In this document: one piece after another, positions 8,060-15,934 of the stretch
How positions within the stretch are numbered: position 1 is the first letter of the stretch
How the letters are laid out: each line of letters starts with the position of its first letter
Origin: G963674505 sp964575975
GTDB taxonomy: Bacteria > Desulfobacterota > Desulfobacteria > Desulfobacterales > SKZT01
Length of the DNA stretch: 64,000 nucleotides
Assembly (NCBI GenBank): GCA_964575975.1
Contig: CAZNTU010000004.1
Span: 1 to 64,000 of the forward strand
Direction: 5' to 3'
The notes under the pieces: generated by a model
Seen by the model: only the letters and a program-made list of their open reading frames with translations
What the model was told of the DNA's origin: nothing
The model's database searches: none
Made by a program: the position numbers and the translations under genes

Positions 8060-10058
8060 CAGACCCGTCCCGGGTTCCGCGGAAGACGCGCCGGGTTGCC
8101 TCGATGAACTCGCGCGTTTGTTCGGTTCCGTCGGATTCGAACTCACCGGCGACAAACGCGACTGGAAGACGATCTGCGGCAAGATGGCGGAATACATTCT
8201 TTTCAGCGAGTTCGTTTTCGACCTGCCGGAAGGCGCCCCCGAAGCGCTCAACGCCGTTCCCAGAGCGGCCGAAGAGTCGAGAAGCATCGTTTATTCCGCG
8301 TGCGAACGGATGCGTTCGGATTCCGGCTTGAGGGAGTGCTACATGGAATTCGCCCAGTCGATCGAAGACGGGCTCCGTCTGCCCCAGGTCATGCCGAAGG
8401 ATTTCAATCCGGGCGAGCGCGACACCTTCCCCTTCGAGGAACGAAGACTCCTGCGCGCGGCCGTGGAGCATGTCGTAGCCGGGGACCTCGTCGCGGCCAA
8501 ATCGGTCATCGAGAAGCGCAGGCGATCGATCTGGCGTCGGGACGCCCGGCGCACGCCCGCGTGGACCGCCCTCGAACGGGCCGTCGCCATGCTGGAGGCC
8601 CTGAAAAAGGTCGCGGACAGTTTGCGCGAAAAAAAGGACCTCCGCAATCTGGTGAAAGCCTACACGGAAGGCGGGTTGTCCGACATGGACCGGGGGCAGC
8701 GTCTGTTCGAAACGGCGCTTACCGCCTGCAACGGCGAGGACGCGCTTTCGCCTGTCGTCGATCTGTGCCGGAAACGCTATCTTGAAACGGCGGTCGCGCT
8801 TCAGGACGATTTCCTCGCCTGTGTGAAAGAAGAAGGCTGGCCCCCCGAGGGCGTACCTATGCAGACGCGAATCTTCAACGAATTTGCGGCGGCCGTCCTG
8901 GAGCGTCGGGAGAGAATCGCGTTTTTCGTGGTGGACTCCCTGCGTTACGAGATGGGACGCGATTTGGGAGACGCCTTGGCGGATGTCGGCGAGGTGGAGA
9001 CAAGGCACGCTGCGGGAGTGTTGCCGACCGTCACCGGGTGCGGCATGGCGGCCCTGATGCCGGACGCGGACGGGATGCTGCGCTTGGTGGAAAAGGACGG
9101 AGGGCTTGTTCCGGCGATCGGCGCGCGTCTGCTCAAGACGTCTTCCGACCGGATGAAGCTTCTATCGGACACTTACGGAGACCGCTTTTTCGAAACCACC
9201 ATGGACGACCTGCTGGGTTCGTTCAAAAAGGTTTCCAAGAAACTGCAAAACAAGGATTTGCTTGTGGTGCGAACCCCGGACCCGGACGCCATCGGCGAAA
9301 ACCTCGGGCAATGGCGCGCCCGGCGCTACCTTTCCGACGTAATCGGCGATATCGCGGCGGCCGTGAAATCGCTGGTTTCCGTCGGATTCACGCGTGTTTT
9401 GATCAGCGCCGACCACGGGCACGTGATGCTTCCGGAAATACCGGCCGGGGACGTCGTCCAAAGTCTTCCCGGAGGATGGCTGGAGAACAAGCGGCGATGC
9501 AGGCTCGGATCGGGACTTTCCGGCGGGCCGGGAACCGTGACGTTCAAAGCCGCCCACCTTGGAATCCAAGGCGAAGTGCAGGAGATCTGCCTTCCCTTCG
9601 GTTTCCGGGTCTTCTCGGACGGGGAAGGCTATTTTCACGGGGGACTTAGCCTTCAGGAAGCGGTCGTCCCGGTCGTCCTGTTGCGCGCCGGCGGGGAAAA
9701 GCGGGCGTTGGCGGGCAAGCCGGAGCTGGATGTCAGATACAGATCGGACCGGTTCACCAGTCGAGTGATCGGCCTGAAAATCTTTCTTTACGGGAATATG
9801 TTCGGCACGCCCGCCCAAGTACGCATCGAGGGCTACGACGGCAAAGGCGCGAATGCCAAGGTGGTTGGCGAAGCGGCCGATTGCGAGGCGCGGGACGAGA
9901 AAATCCGCGAAGTGACTTTGCAAGCGAACAAGGAAACGCCCGTGCCTGTTTTGATTGATCCGGATTTCGAGGGTCCGGAGGTGGAAATACGGGTGAGCGA
10001 TCCGGGAACGCGGGTCGTCTGGGCACGGAAAAGGCTGAAGAACGCGATGATGGAGTAG
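8049..10058 (+). CDS. pglZ: BREX phosphatase-family protein PglZ, N-terminally short
   Basis: PglZ belongs to the alkaline phosphatase superfamily and is a core, essential component of most BREX phage-defence systems. Matching blocks include LTGDKRDWKTICGKMAEY, ILFSEFVFDLP, the metal-site region FFVVDSLRYEMGRDLGDAL, LPTVTGCGMAALMP, and LISADHGHVMLPE. The 669 residues are fewer than the 800-plus usual for BREX-1 PglZ. The conserved part begins almost at the start codon, and an in-frame stop at 8028-8030 rules out extension, so the N-terminal region is missing. A good ribosome binding site (AGGAAGGGAG) precedes the ATG. It may be a truncated remnant of the original gene. Confidence 0.92.
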   Translation: MPHDRPVPGSAEDAPGCLDELARLFGSVGFELTGDKRDWKTICGKMAEYILFSEFVFDLPEGAPEALNAVPRAAEESRSIVYSACERMRSDSGLRECYMEFAQSIEDGLRLPQVMPKDFNPGERDTFPFEERRLLRAAVEHVVAGDLVAAKSVIEKRRRSIWRRDARRTPAWTALERAVAMLEALKKVADSLREKKDLRNLVKAYTEGGLSDMDRGQRLFETALTACNGEDALSPVVDLCRKRYLETAVALQDDFLACVKEEGWPPEGVPMQTRIFNEFAAAVLERRERIAFFVVDSLRYEMGRDLGDALADVGEVETRHAAGVLPTVTGCGMAALMPDADGMLRLVEKDGGLVPAIGARLLKTSSDRMKLLSDTYGDRFFETTMDDLLGSFKKVSKKLQNKDLLVVRTPDPDAIGENLGQWRARRYLSDVIGDIAAAVKSLVSVGFTRVLISADHGHVMLPEIPAGDVVQSLPGGWLENKRRCRLGSGLSGGPGTVTFKAAHLGIQGEVQEICLPFGFRVFSDGEGYFHGGLSLQEAVVPVVLLRAGGEKRALAGKPELDVRYRSDRFTSRVIGLKIFLYGNMFGTPAQVRIEGYDGKGANAKVVGEAADCEARDEKIREVTLQANKETPVPVLIDPDFEGPEVEIRVSDPGTRVVWARKRLKNAMME

Positions 10059-10089
10059 GAGGTACAAATGGACTGTGGGGGGGTAAACC

Positions 10090-12120
10090 ATGCAAAACGA
10101 CGAGTTGGATAAAAAATCGACGGACGTGTTCGCCGGCAAGGTGGTACGCAAAGATCTCCTGCATCAGATCAAGGGCGGCGAGAACGTACCCTCTTACGTC
10201 CTCGAATATCTCCTCGGAAAGTATTGCGCCTCGGACAACGAAGACGAAATCCGCATCGGCGTCGATGCGGTAAAAGAGACGCTGACCGCCAATTATTTCC
10301 GCCACGACGAGGCGAACAAGGCCCAGTCCATGGTCGAGCGAAAAGGTAGGCACCGGTTCATCGACCGCATCGAGGTCCGCTTTCTCGCCGGCGAAAACAA
10401 GTATTGGGCCTCCATGGACCACTTCGGGTACAGCAAGATCCACATCCCCGAGGAGTTTCACGGAAGATACGAGCGTCTCCTGGAGGGAGGCATCTGGGGG
10501 ATCATCGATGTGGAATTCAGGCTTCCCGAGGAAGGCAAAAAGGACAGTCCCTTCCATATCGTCGATCTCAGGCCGATCCAGCTTGCCAGATTCGACATGG
10601 AGGAATACCTGGAGGGTAGGGCCGCATTCGGCAGAGAGGATTGGATCGACCTGCTTCTCAGAAGCGTGGGACTCGAGCCGATGCGGATGGAAAACAGGCT
10701 GAAGATGCTGCTTATGACGCGCCTCGTCCCCTTCGTGGAAAAGAATTACAACTTCATAGAGCTGGCACCCCGAGGTACCGGGAAAAGCTACGCTTTCAGC
10801 GAGATGTCTCCCTATTGCATGTTGATTTCGGGCGGCAAGGCGAGTACGGCCAACATGTTCTACAACAACGCCCGGAGGAAGGTCGGCCTGGTCGGCCACT
10901 GGGACGTGGTGGCCTTCGACGAGGTCGGGGGAATGAAGATCACCGACCCGGACGTGGCCCAGATCATGAAGGACTACATGGCCAACGGCCGCTTCAGTCG
11001 AGGCGTAACCCAGGTGCTGGCGGACGCCTCGTTGGTCTTTATCGGAAACTTGAACCAGCCCGTGGAAAGCCTCGTTCAGAACTCCGCGACCGACCTTTTC
11101 CAGCCGCTGCCCAAGGAATTCGACCTGGCGTTGCTGGATCGGATGCATTTTTATTTCCCAGGCTGGGAAATGCCAAAGATTTCAAAAGACATCCTCACCA
11201 CGCATTACGGCTTTGTGACCGATTATCTGGCCGAAGCTTTCCGCAATCTCCGCAAGCAAAACCGCTACGACGAAGCGGAGCGCATGTTTCGATTCGGCTT
11301 CCATGTCGAAGGCCGCGACGCCATCGCCGCCAAGAAGACGGTGAGCGGTCTGCTCAAAATCCTCCATCCGGGCGGCGACTGGACGAAGGAAGAGTTGACC
11401 GAGTACGTGGAACTGGCGCTGGAAGGACGGAGACGGGTCAAGGAACAGCTCAAGAAACGCGGATCGTTCGAATTCTATAAGACAAGCTTTTCGTACATCG
11501 ATCTGGAAAGCGATACGGAAAGGGCCGTCGGGGTGCCGGAGCAAGGAGGCGCCGGCGTCATTTCACCGGACCCGCTGCCGCCGGGAACGGTCTACACGGC
11601 CGCGGTGGACGCCGAAGCCAAGGTCGGTCTGTTCCGGCTGGAAATCACGCTGACCGCCGGAACCAGAAAGATGCGAACGCCAACCGGGCTCGAAAAATCC
11701 TTGAAAGAATCTCTGAACAGGGCGTTCAGCTATTTGCAAAACATCAAGGACAAGCTTGGTCTGTCGCCGATGTTGGCGCAAAAAGACATATACGCGGAGG
11801 CGGTGGACCTTTCCGGCGGCAGAATCGAGTGCCCTTGCGGCGTGGCTTTTTTCGCGGCCATGATCTCCGCCGTCCGCAGCCGCCAAGTGCGAGCCGGGAC
11901 GGTCGTCCTCGGGGATCTGACAATCCAAGGGAACATCAAAGGCCCGGCATCCATCGCCGAACCTCTTCAACTGGCTCTGGAAAGCGGAGCCACAAGAGTC
12001 CTTGTGCCGGTGTCCAACAAAGCGCAGTTCGCCGGGCTGCCCGAAGACGTGATCGAGCGGCTGGATGTCGTTTTCTACGGCGATGTCGATCGCGCGGTAT
12101 TGAAGATCCTGGAGATGTAA
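10090..12120 (+). CDS. brxL: BREX Lon-like protease/ATPase BrxL
   Basis: A 676-residue BrxL, close to full family length. The N-terminal region includes DLLHQIKGGENVPSYVLEYLL and a CASDNEDEI segment. A AAA+ core follows with Walker A ELAPRGTGKSYAFSE and Walker B WDVVAFDEVGGMK, then the LNQPVESLVQNSATDLFQPL segment. The C-terminus is Lon-protease-like (GPASIAEPLQLALESGATRV). BrxL is an ATP-dependent DNA-binding ring needed for phage exclusion in BREX-1 and BREX-4. It lies 31 bp after pglZ on the same strand. It looks intact, but without brxB, brxC and full pglX in the window the BREX system cannot be complete here. Confidence 0.95.
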   Translation: MQNDELDKKSTDVFAGKVVRKDLLHQIKGGENVPSYVLEYLLGKYCASDNEDEIRIGVDAVKETLTANYFRHDEANKAQSMVERKGRHRFIDRIEVRFLAGENKYWASMDHFGYSKIHIPEEFHGRYERLLEGGIWGIIDVEFRLPEEGKKDSPFHIVDLRPIQLARFDMEEYLEGRAAFGREDWIDLLLRSVGLEPMRMENRLKMLLMTRLVPFVEKNYNFIELAPRGTGKSYAFSEMSPYCMLISGGKASTANMFYNNARRKVGLVGHWDVVAFDEVGGMKITDPDVAQIMKDYMANGRFSRGVTQVLADASLVFIGNLNQPVESLVQNSATDLFQPLPKEFDLALLDRMHFYFPGWEMPKISKDILTTHYGFVTDYLAEAFRNLRKQNRYDEAERMFRFGFHVEGRDAIAAKKTVSGLLKILHPGGDWTKEELTEYVELALEGRRRVKEQLKKRGSFEFYKTSFSYIDLESDTERAVGVPEQGGAGVISPDPLPPGTVYTAAVDAEAKVGLFRLEITLTAGTRKMRTPTGLEKSLKESLNRAFSYLQNIKDKLGLSPMLAQKDIYAEAVDLSGGRIECPCGVAFFAAMISAVRSRQVRAGTVVLGDLTIQGNIKGPASIAEPLQLALESGATRVLVPVSNKAQFAGLPEDVIERLDVVFYGDVDRAVLKILEM

Positions 12121-12122
12121 CT

Positions 12123-12326
12123 TTGCCGACTGATCGAAAGTATAGCGTCGCCATCTGCAAAGGAGCGGGGCTTTTGGACGAAACGGAAAAGCTGCTGGCG
12201 CAATGGCATGCGGACGAATCTCCCCTTGTATTTGCCGAACGCGTTCAACGCGAAGGCGTCCTTGGAAACGCAACCGTATTTCTTTCGAGGCTTGTTCATT
12301 TCCTATCCTTTTCGCAAGGTTTGACA
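12123..12326 (+). pseudogene. brxA: 5' fragment of BREX gene brxA (DUF1819-like)
   Basis: A frame opening at a TTG two bases after the brxL stop reads MPTDRKYSVAICKGAGLLDE, then TEKLLAQWHADESPLVFAER and VQREGVLGNATVF. This fits the N-terminus of BrxA/DUF1819 (a conserved Gly-rich LLDET motif, then LG-x-AT). The similarity stops after ~55 residues and the sequence runs into the promoter region of the next gene. BrxA is a small DNA-binding BREX protein. I take this as the start of a brxA-brxB-brxC segment that has been deleted. The short length limits certainty. Confidence 0.5.
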
Positions 12327-12396
12327 GAATCGTTGCCTTGTCGTCGGAAATCGATTATTCTCCATTTTTTTTCTGAATTCAAGATAAAGGCAACCT

Positions 12397-13089
12397 ATGC
12401 TCGGAACGATCGTAAACGCACTGGCCATTGTCGCGGGAAGTCTTGTCGGACTCGTGTTCAGAGGCGGCATTCCTGAAAAGTACGCCAAAACCGTCATGCA
12501 CGCGATCGGTCTCGCCGTGGTACTGATCGGGCTGAAAGGCGCCCTTGGCTCCGACGACCTGCTGGTCGTCATTGTCTGTCTGGCGGCCGGATCGGTTGTC
12601 GGGGAATTTTTGAGAATCGAGGACCGGCTCGACGGAATCGGAAAACGGATTGGAGGGCTCGTTTCGAAGAAAGGCGAGGGGATCTCCGTCGGTTTCGTCA
12701 CCGCCACGCTGTTGTTCTGCGTGGGAGCCATGGCTATCGTCGGTTCCCTGGAAAGCGGGCTGTCGGGAAACCATCAGACCCTGTTCGCCAAGTCCGTGTT
12801 GGACGGCGTGGCTTCCGTCCTGTTCGCCTCGACCATGGGAGCGGGCGTTTTGTTTTCCGCCGTTTCCGTCTTCGTCTACCAAGGGGCTATCACGCTGACG
12901 GCCGTCTACTTGGAGCGGTTTCTCGTCCCAGAGGTGGTATCGCAAATGTCCTCGGTCGGAGGACTGCTGATCATGGCCATAGGCATCAATCTGCTGGAAA
13001 TCAAAAGGGTCGAGATCGGAAACATGCTGCCGGCCATTTTCCTTCCGCTCGTCTATTATATGGCCAAGCAAATCCCTGCGCTATTTTAG
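12397..13089 (+). CDS. DUF554 family integral membrane protein
   Basis: A 230-residue inner-membrane protein with about seven hydrophobic segments, starting MLGTIVNALAIVAGSLVGL and including GAMAIVGSLESGLSG and LLIMAIGINLLEIKR. These are typical of the DUF554 (YdfK-like, probable transporter) family. Its length matches the family. It has no clear partner gene and lies just beyond the BREX remnant, so it probably marks the return to the core chromosome. Substrate unknown. Confidence 0.85.
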   Translation: MLGTIVNALAIVAGSLVGLVFRGGIPEKYAKTVMHAIGLAVVLIGLKGALGSDDLLVVIVCLAAGSVVGEFLRIEDRLDGIGKRIGGLVSKKGEGISVGFVTATLLFCVGAMAIVGSLESGLSGNHQTLFAKSVLDGVASVLFASTMGAGVLFSAVSVFVYQGAITLTAVYLERFLVPEVVSQMSSVGGLLIMAIGINLLEIKRVEIGNMLPAIFLPLVYYMAKQIPALF

Positions 13090-13213
13090 CTTGGGAGATC
13101 CGCCCTGTCGGGAAAACATAGCCGCAGGCAGGGGTTCATTCGTTCACGGTTTCCATGCAGTCCGCGAGTCTCCGGTCGCCAACCTCGAAAGTCGTTTCAT
13201 CGAATGGGGGCGC

Positions 13214-13237
13214 AGCGCCGCCGTGGAAGGCGGCGCT
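13214..13237. terminator. Hairpin between convergent DUF554 and dapB genes
   Basis: AGCGCCGCC (13214-13222) and GGCGGCGCT (13229-13237) form a perfect 9-bp stem with a 6-base loop. It lies in the 250-bp gap between two convergent genes and could act as a bidirectional transcription barrier, although no T-run follows. It could also be a copy of a small GC-rich repeat. Confidence 0.45.
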
Positions 13238-13339
13238 ACCGTCCATCGAAAATTCGCCTTTATTTGCTATTCGAGGAATGAATGGGGGGCTGTTTTGCGG
13301 GAAACCGGAGGCGAACCGGGCAATTTTCGAAATTCGCTC

Positions 13340-14170
13340 CTATGCTCCTTTTAAGACGTCGATCATAGAGAACACGCGGCCTGCGGCTCCTTGCTCGACC
13401 TTCCGGTTCAAATAAGCCACGGCGTCCAGCGTGCCCCGGGCGTAGATTTCCCTCCCGTTCACGTTGTGGGTGAAGGCGAACCGGACCGTTTTGTCCGCGG
13501 AGGTGAGTTGGTAAGTATGCCAGCCGTGCCCGGTCAGGTATTCTTTCGGTACGCCGAGGTCCTTTTCCTGGATTTCGGGATCTCGGATCATGACGATCTC
13601 CTCCGTTTTGAAATCGAGGCCCAGCTTGTTGAAACAGCCCACGACTGCCTTGGCGGTTCCGCTGGTGTCGGCCTTGCCCTTCTGGTGGCTCTCGACGACT
13701 TCCAAGGTGTAGTCCGAGAACAAACCGGGGAAAGTCTGGGCCGCGTATTCCATCATGGCCTGGAACCCCACGATCTGCTTGCCCATGTTGGGGGCGATCA
13801 CGGCGGCGATCTTGGACTGTTTCACGGTTTCCACCAGTTTTCCCCGGTCGCCTCCCGTGGTTCCCATGACGAAAGGAAGCCCCATCCTGCAATAGAATTC
13901 GGCGTTGTCGTTCACGGCGGTCGGGTGGGTGTAGTCCACGCAAATGAAAGGCCCCTGGGAGTCGATAATTTGCTTGACGTCCGCCTCCCGGTGGTCCGGC
14001 CTTATCAGACGCACGGGCACGGAGAAAATGTCGCACCGGTCCTCCAATATCTCGGGACCGGTCAACGACTGGTTGATCAACTCGAACCTCTCGTCGTTCA
14101 ATACGTTCTTCGCGAAAATCGCGGCCATGTTGCCGGGCAACCCGTTCACCATCAGTTTTATGCGATTCAT
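13340..14170 (-). CDS. dapB: 4-hydroxy-tetrahydrodipicolinate reductase (plant-like DapB)
   Basis: A 276-residue reductase of the lysine/diaminopimelate pathway, reducing 4-hydroxy-tetrahydrodipicolinate with NAD(P)H. The N-terminus IKLMVNGLPGNMAAIFAKNV is the dinucleotide-binding GxxGxM region. FVMGTTGGDRGKL, IAPNMGKQIVGFQAMMEYA and the catalytic/substrate-binding segment VVESHQKGKADTSGTAKAV follow. The sequence resembles the plant-type DapB subgroup rather than the E. coli type. It is the last gene of a minus-strand run after plsB and murU-amgK, separated from the latter by 47 bp. The ATG has a GGAGGT ribosome binding site. Confidence 0.9.
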   Translation of the reverse strand: MNRIKLMVNGLPGNMAAIFAKNVLNDERFELINQSLTGPEILEDRCDIFSVPVRLIRPDHREADVKQIIDSQGPFICVDYTHPTAVNDNAEFYCRMGLPFVMGTTGGDRGKLVETVKQSKIAAVIAPNMGKQIVGFQAMMEYAAQTFPGLFSDYTLEVVESHQKGKADTSGTAKAVVGCFNKLGLDFKTEEIVMIRDPEIQEKDLGVPKEYLTGHGWHTYQLTSADKTVRFAFTHNVNGREIYARGTLDAVAYLNRKVEQGAAGRVFSMIDVLKGA

Positions 14171-14217
14171 TGTATTTCACCTCCGAAACATATATTGTTT
14201 TTTTTCGACCTATAACA

Positions 14218-15918
14218 TTATCCCCCAACAGCCAACCGATCCACAACCGCCTTCAACCTCCCAAATTCCCCCCCAGGAAAAAACGCCTCCGAATTCCTCT
14301 TCAACGTCTCCACCGCTCTCGGAATGAATTGCGCGAACCACTCCTTTTTTTTCACCCGGCTGAGAAACGAAAAAGCCCCCAGGATTTGAAGATTCCTTGC
14401 AACGGCGCAATACCGGTATCCCTCCATAAAACGCTCGGGCGACACATCCGCTATCTTTTTCAGACAATCCAGGCAGTAATCCACGAGACGTTCCCGCAAC
14501 GCATCGTCCAATCCAGCGTACGGATCGATCAGGAGAGAGGCGAGGTCGTATTGAATCGGCCCTATGCGCCCACCCTGGAAATCGATGAAATAAACCTCGC
14601 CGTCCTTTACCATGATGTTTCGGGACTGGAAATCCCGATGCATGAAACCCTCGTACGAATTTTCCATCGCCCGGTCCGCCAAGCGGAAAAAGTCGGGCGC
14701 CAAGCGTTCGAACGAGACCGGCATGTTCAGCCAATTCTTCAGGAAGGCATCCGTGAAATAGCGGCATTCCTTTTCCAGGATCAGCGCCCGGTCGTAGCGG
14801 GGAGTCTGCCAAGTCCACGAAAGGTCGAAGCCCTCCGCGCCTCGCGACCACATGACGCAAAGTTTTTCCACCACCTTTTTATATAGCGCCTCCACCGTCG
14901 CAGGATTCGCCTCTGCCAAAACAGTCTCCATGAGGCTCGCGTCTCCGAGGTCGCGCATGAACACGATGCCCGAAAAAATGTCGCTGCTATGAATTTCAGG
15001 CACGGGAACGCCTTTTCGGAAAAGATGGCGTCCGATCTTCACGAAGGCTTCGGCCTCGCCCGTTTGCTCCCCGACATGGATGCCGTGGTCGGCGACCACC
15101 AGACTTCTTTCGCCGCGGTAAACCCTGTGCCACGAGCGGTCGGACCCGTCGCCCTTCAACCGAACCATCCGCAAAGGAGCCTTTCCGACGAAATGCGCCG
15201 AATCTTCGGAAAACGCCTCCGGGGCCATTTTTCCCAAAACCGCCTCCCTGTACCTCTCCGGACTCCCGATGTCTTTCCAGTACATTCCCTTTGGAACGCA
15301 GGCCTTGATTTTTCCTCCGTCCTCCAAGAAATTCGCGTAGGCGTCTATGCTGTTGTAGAAAGTCCCGGCCGGAATATAGTCGAGGATTCTTCTGTCGAGA
15401 ACCTGAACTCCGGTGAAGGTAAAGGCTTTGTTGTTCCACGAGCGCCGTTCCTCCGGGGAAAGGAATTTCCGGACGAAACCGTTTTCGTCGACAACCACCG
15501 AGTCGAACTCGTCGCAGTCGGTCAGCACCAAAGTGGCGGAGCAACCGTGTTCCAAATGAAACCGGTAAACCCTATTATAATCGACGTCGGAGACGATGTC
15601 CCCGTTGACCACCATAAACGGTTCCGGACCCCAGAAGTTCTCCAGTTTCTTCATGGCGCCGCCCGCGCCCAGAATGATCGGCTCCCGGCTGACAAATACG
15701 GGTACCGGGAATATTTTGGCGGACAGGAAAGTTTCTATCTCGTCCGCCAAGTGATGGGTGTTGACCGCGATGCAGTCGCATCCCCCTCGAACCAGGCTTT
15801 CGATCGTATGTTCCAGCAAAGGCTTTCCGCTGAGGGAAAACAAGGGCTTGGGCGTTTTCTCCGTGTATGGAAGAAGCCTCGTTCCCAGCCCGGCGGCCAA
15901 TATCAGAGCTTTCGTCAT
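14218..15918 (-). CDS. Fused sugar-1-phosphate uridylyltransferase/kinase (MurU-AmgK type)
   Basis: A 566-residue fusion. Residues 1-235 are a nucleotidyltransferase: ALILAAGLGTRLLPYTEKTP with the catalytic LGTR...TPKPL signature, and FMVVNGDIVSDVDY with its metal-binding Asp. Residues ~255-566 are an aminoglycoside-phosphotransferase/choline-kinase fold: GSDRSWHRVYRG, the catalytic loop GFMHRDFQSRNIMV and FIDFQGGRIGPIQYDLASL. In Pseudomonas, AmgK (kinase for MurNAc/GlcNAc) and MurU (uridylyltransferase) are separate enzymes of peptidoglycan recycling, and fused forms occur in other Gram-negatives. The order here would phosphorylate then uridylylate an amino sugar. Substrate specificity is inferred from homology only. 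It starts 16 bp after plsB. Confidence 0.8.
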   Translation of the reverse strand: MTKALILAAGLGTRLLPYTEKTPKPLFSLSGKPLLEHTIESLVRGGCDCIAVNTHHLADEIETFLSAKIFPVPVFVSREPIILGAGGAMKKLENFWGPEPFMVVNGDIVSDVDYNRVYRFHLEHGCSATLVLTDCDEFDSVVVDENGFVRKFLSPEERRSWNNKAFTFTGVQVLDRRILDYIPAGTFYNSIDAYANFLEDGGKIKACVPKGMYWKDIGSPERYREAVLGKMAPEAFSEDSAHFVGKAPLRMVRLKGDGSDRSWHRVYRGERSLVVADHGIHVGEQTGEAEAFVKIGRHLFRKGVPVPEIHSSDIFSGIVFMRDLGDASLMETVLAEANPATVEALYKKVVEKLCVMWSRGAEGFDLSWTWQTPRYDRALILEKECRYFTDAFLKNWLNMPVSFERLAPDFFRLADRAMENSYEGFMHRDFQSRNIMVKDGEVYFIDFQGGRIGPIQYDLASLLIDPYAGLDDALRERLVDYCLDCLKKIADVSPERFMEGYRYCAVARNLQILGAFSFLSRVKKKEWFAQFIPRAVETLKRNSEAFFPGGEFGRLKAVVDRLAVGG

Positions 15919-15934
15919 ATGCGTCCGGTCCCGA

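Noticed and set aside
12123..12476. A complete gene after brxL in this frame
   Set aside because: Only about 55 residues resemble BrxA; beyond that the frame runs into the start of the DUF554 gene and has no family features.
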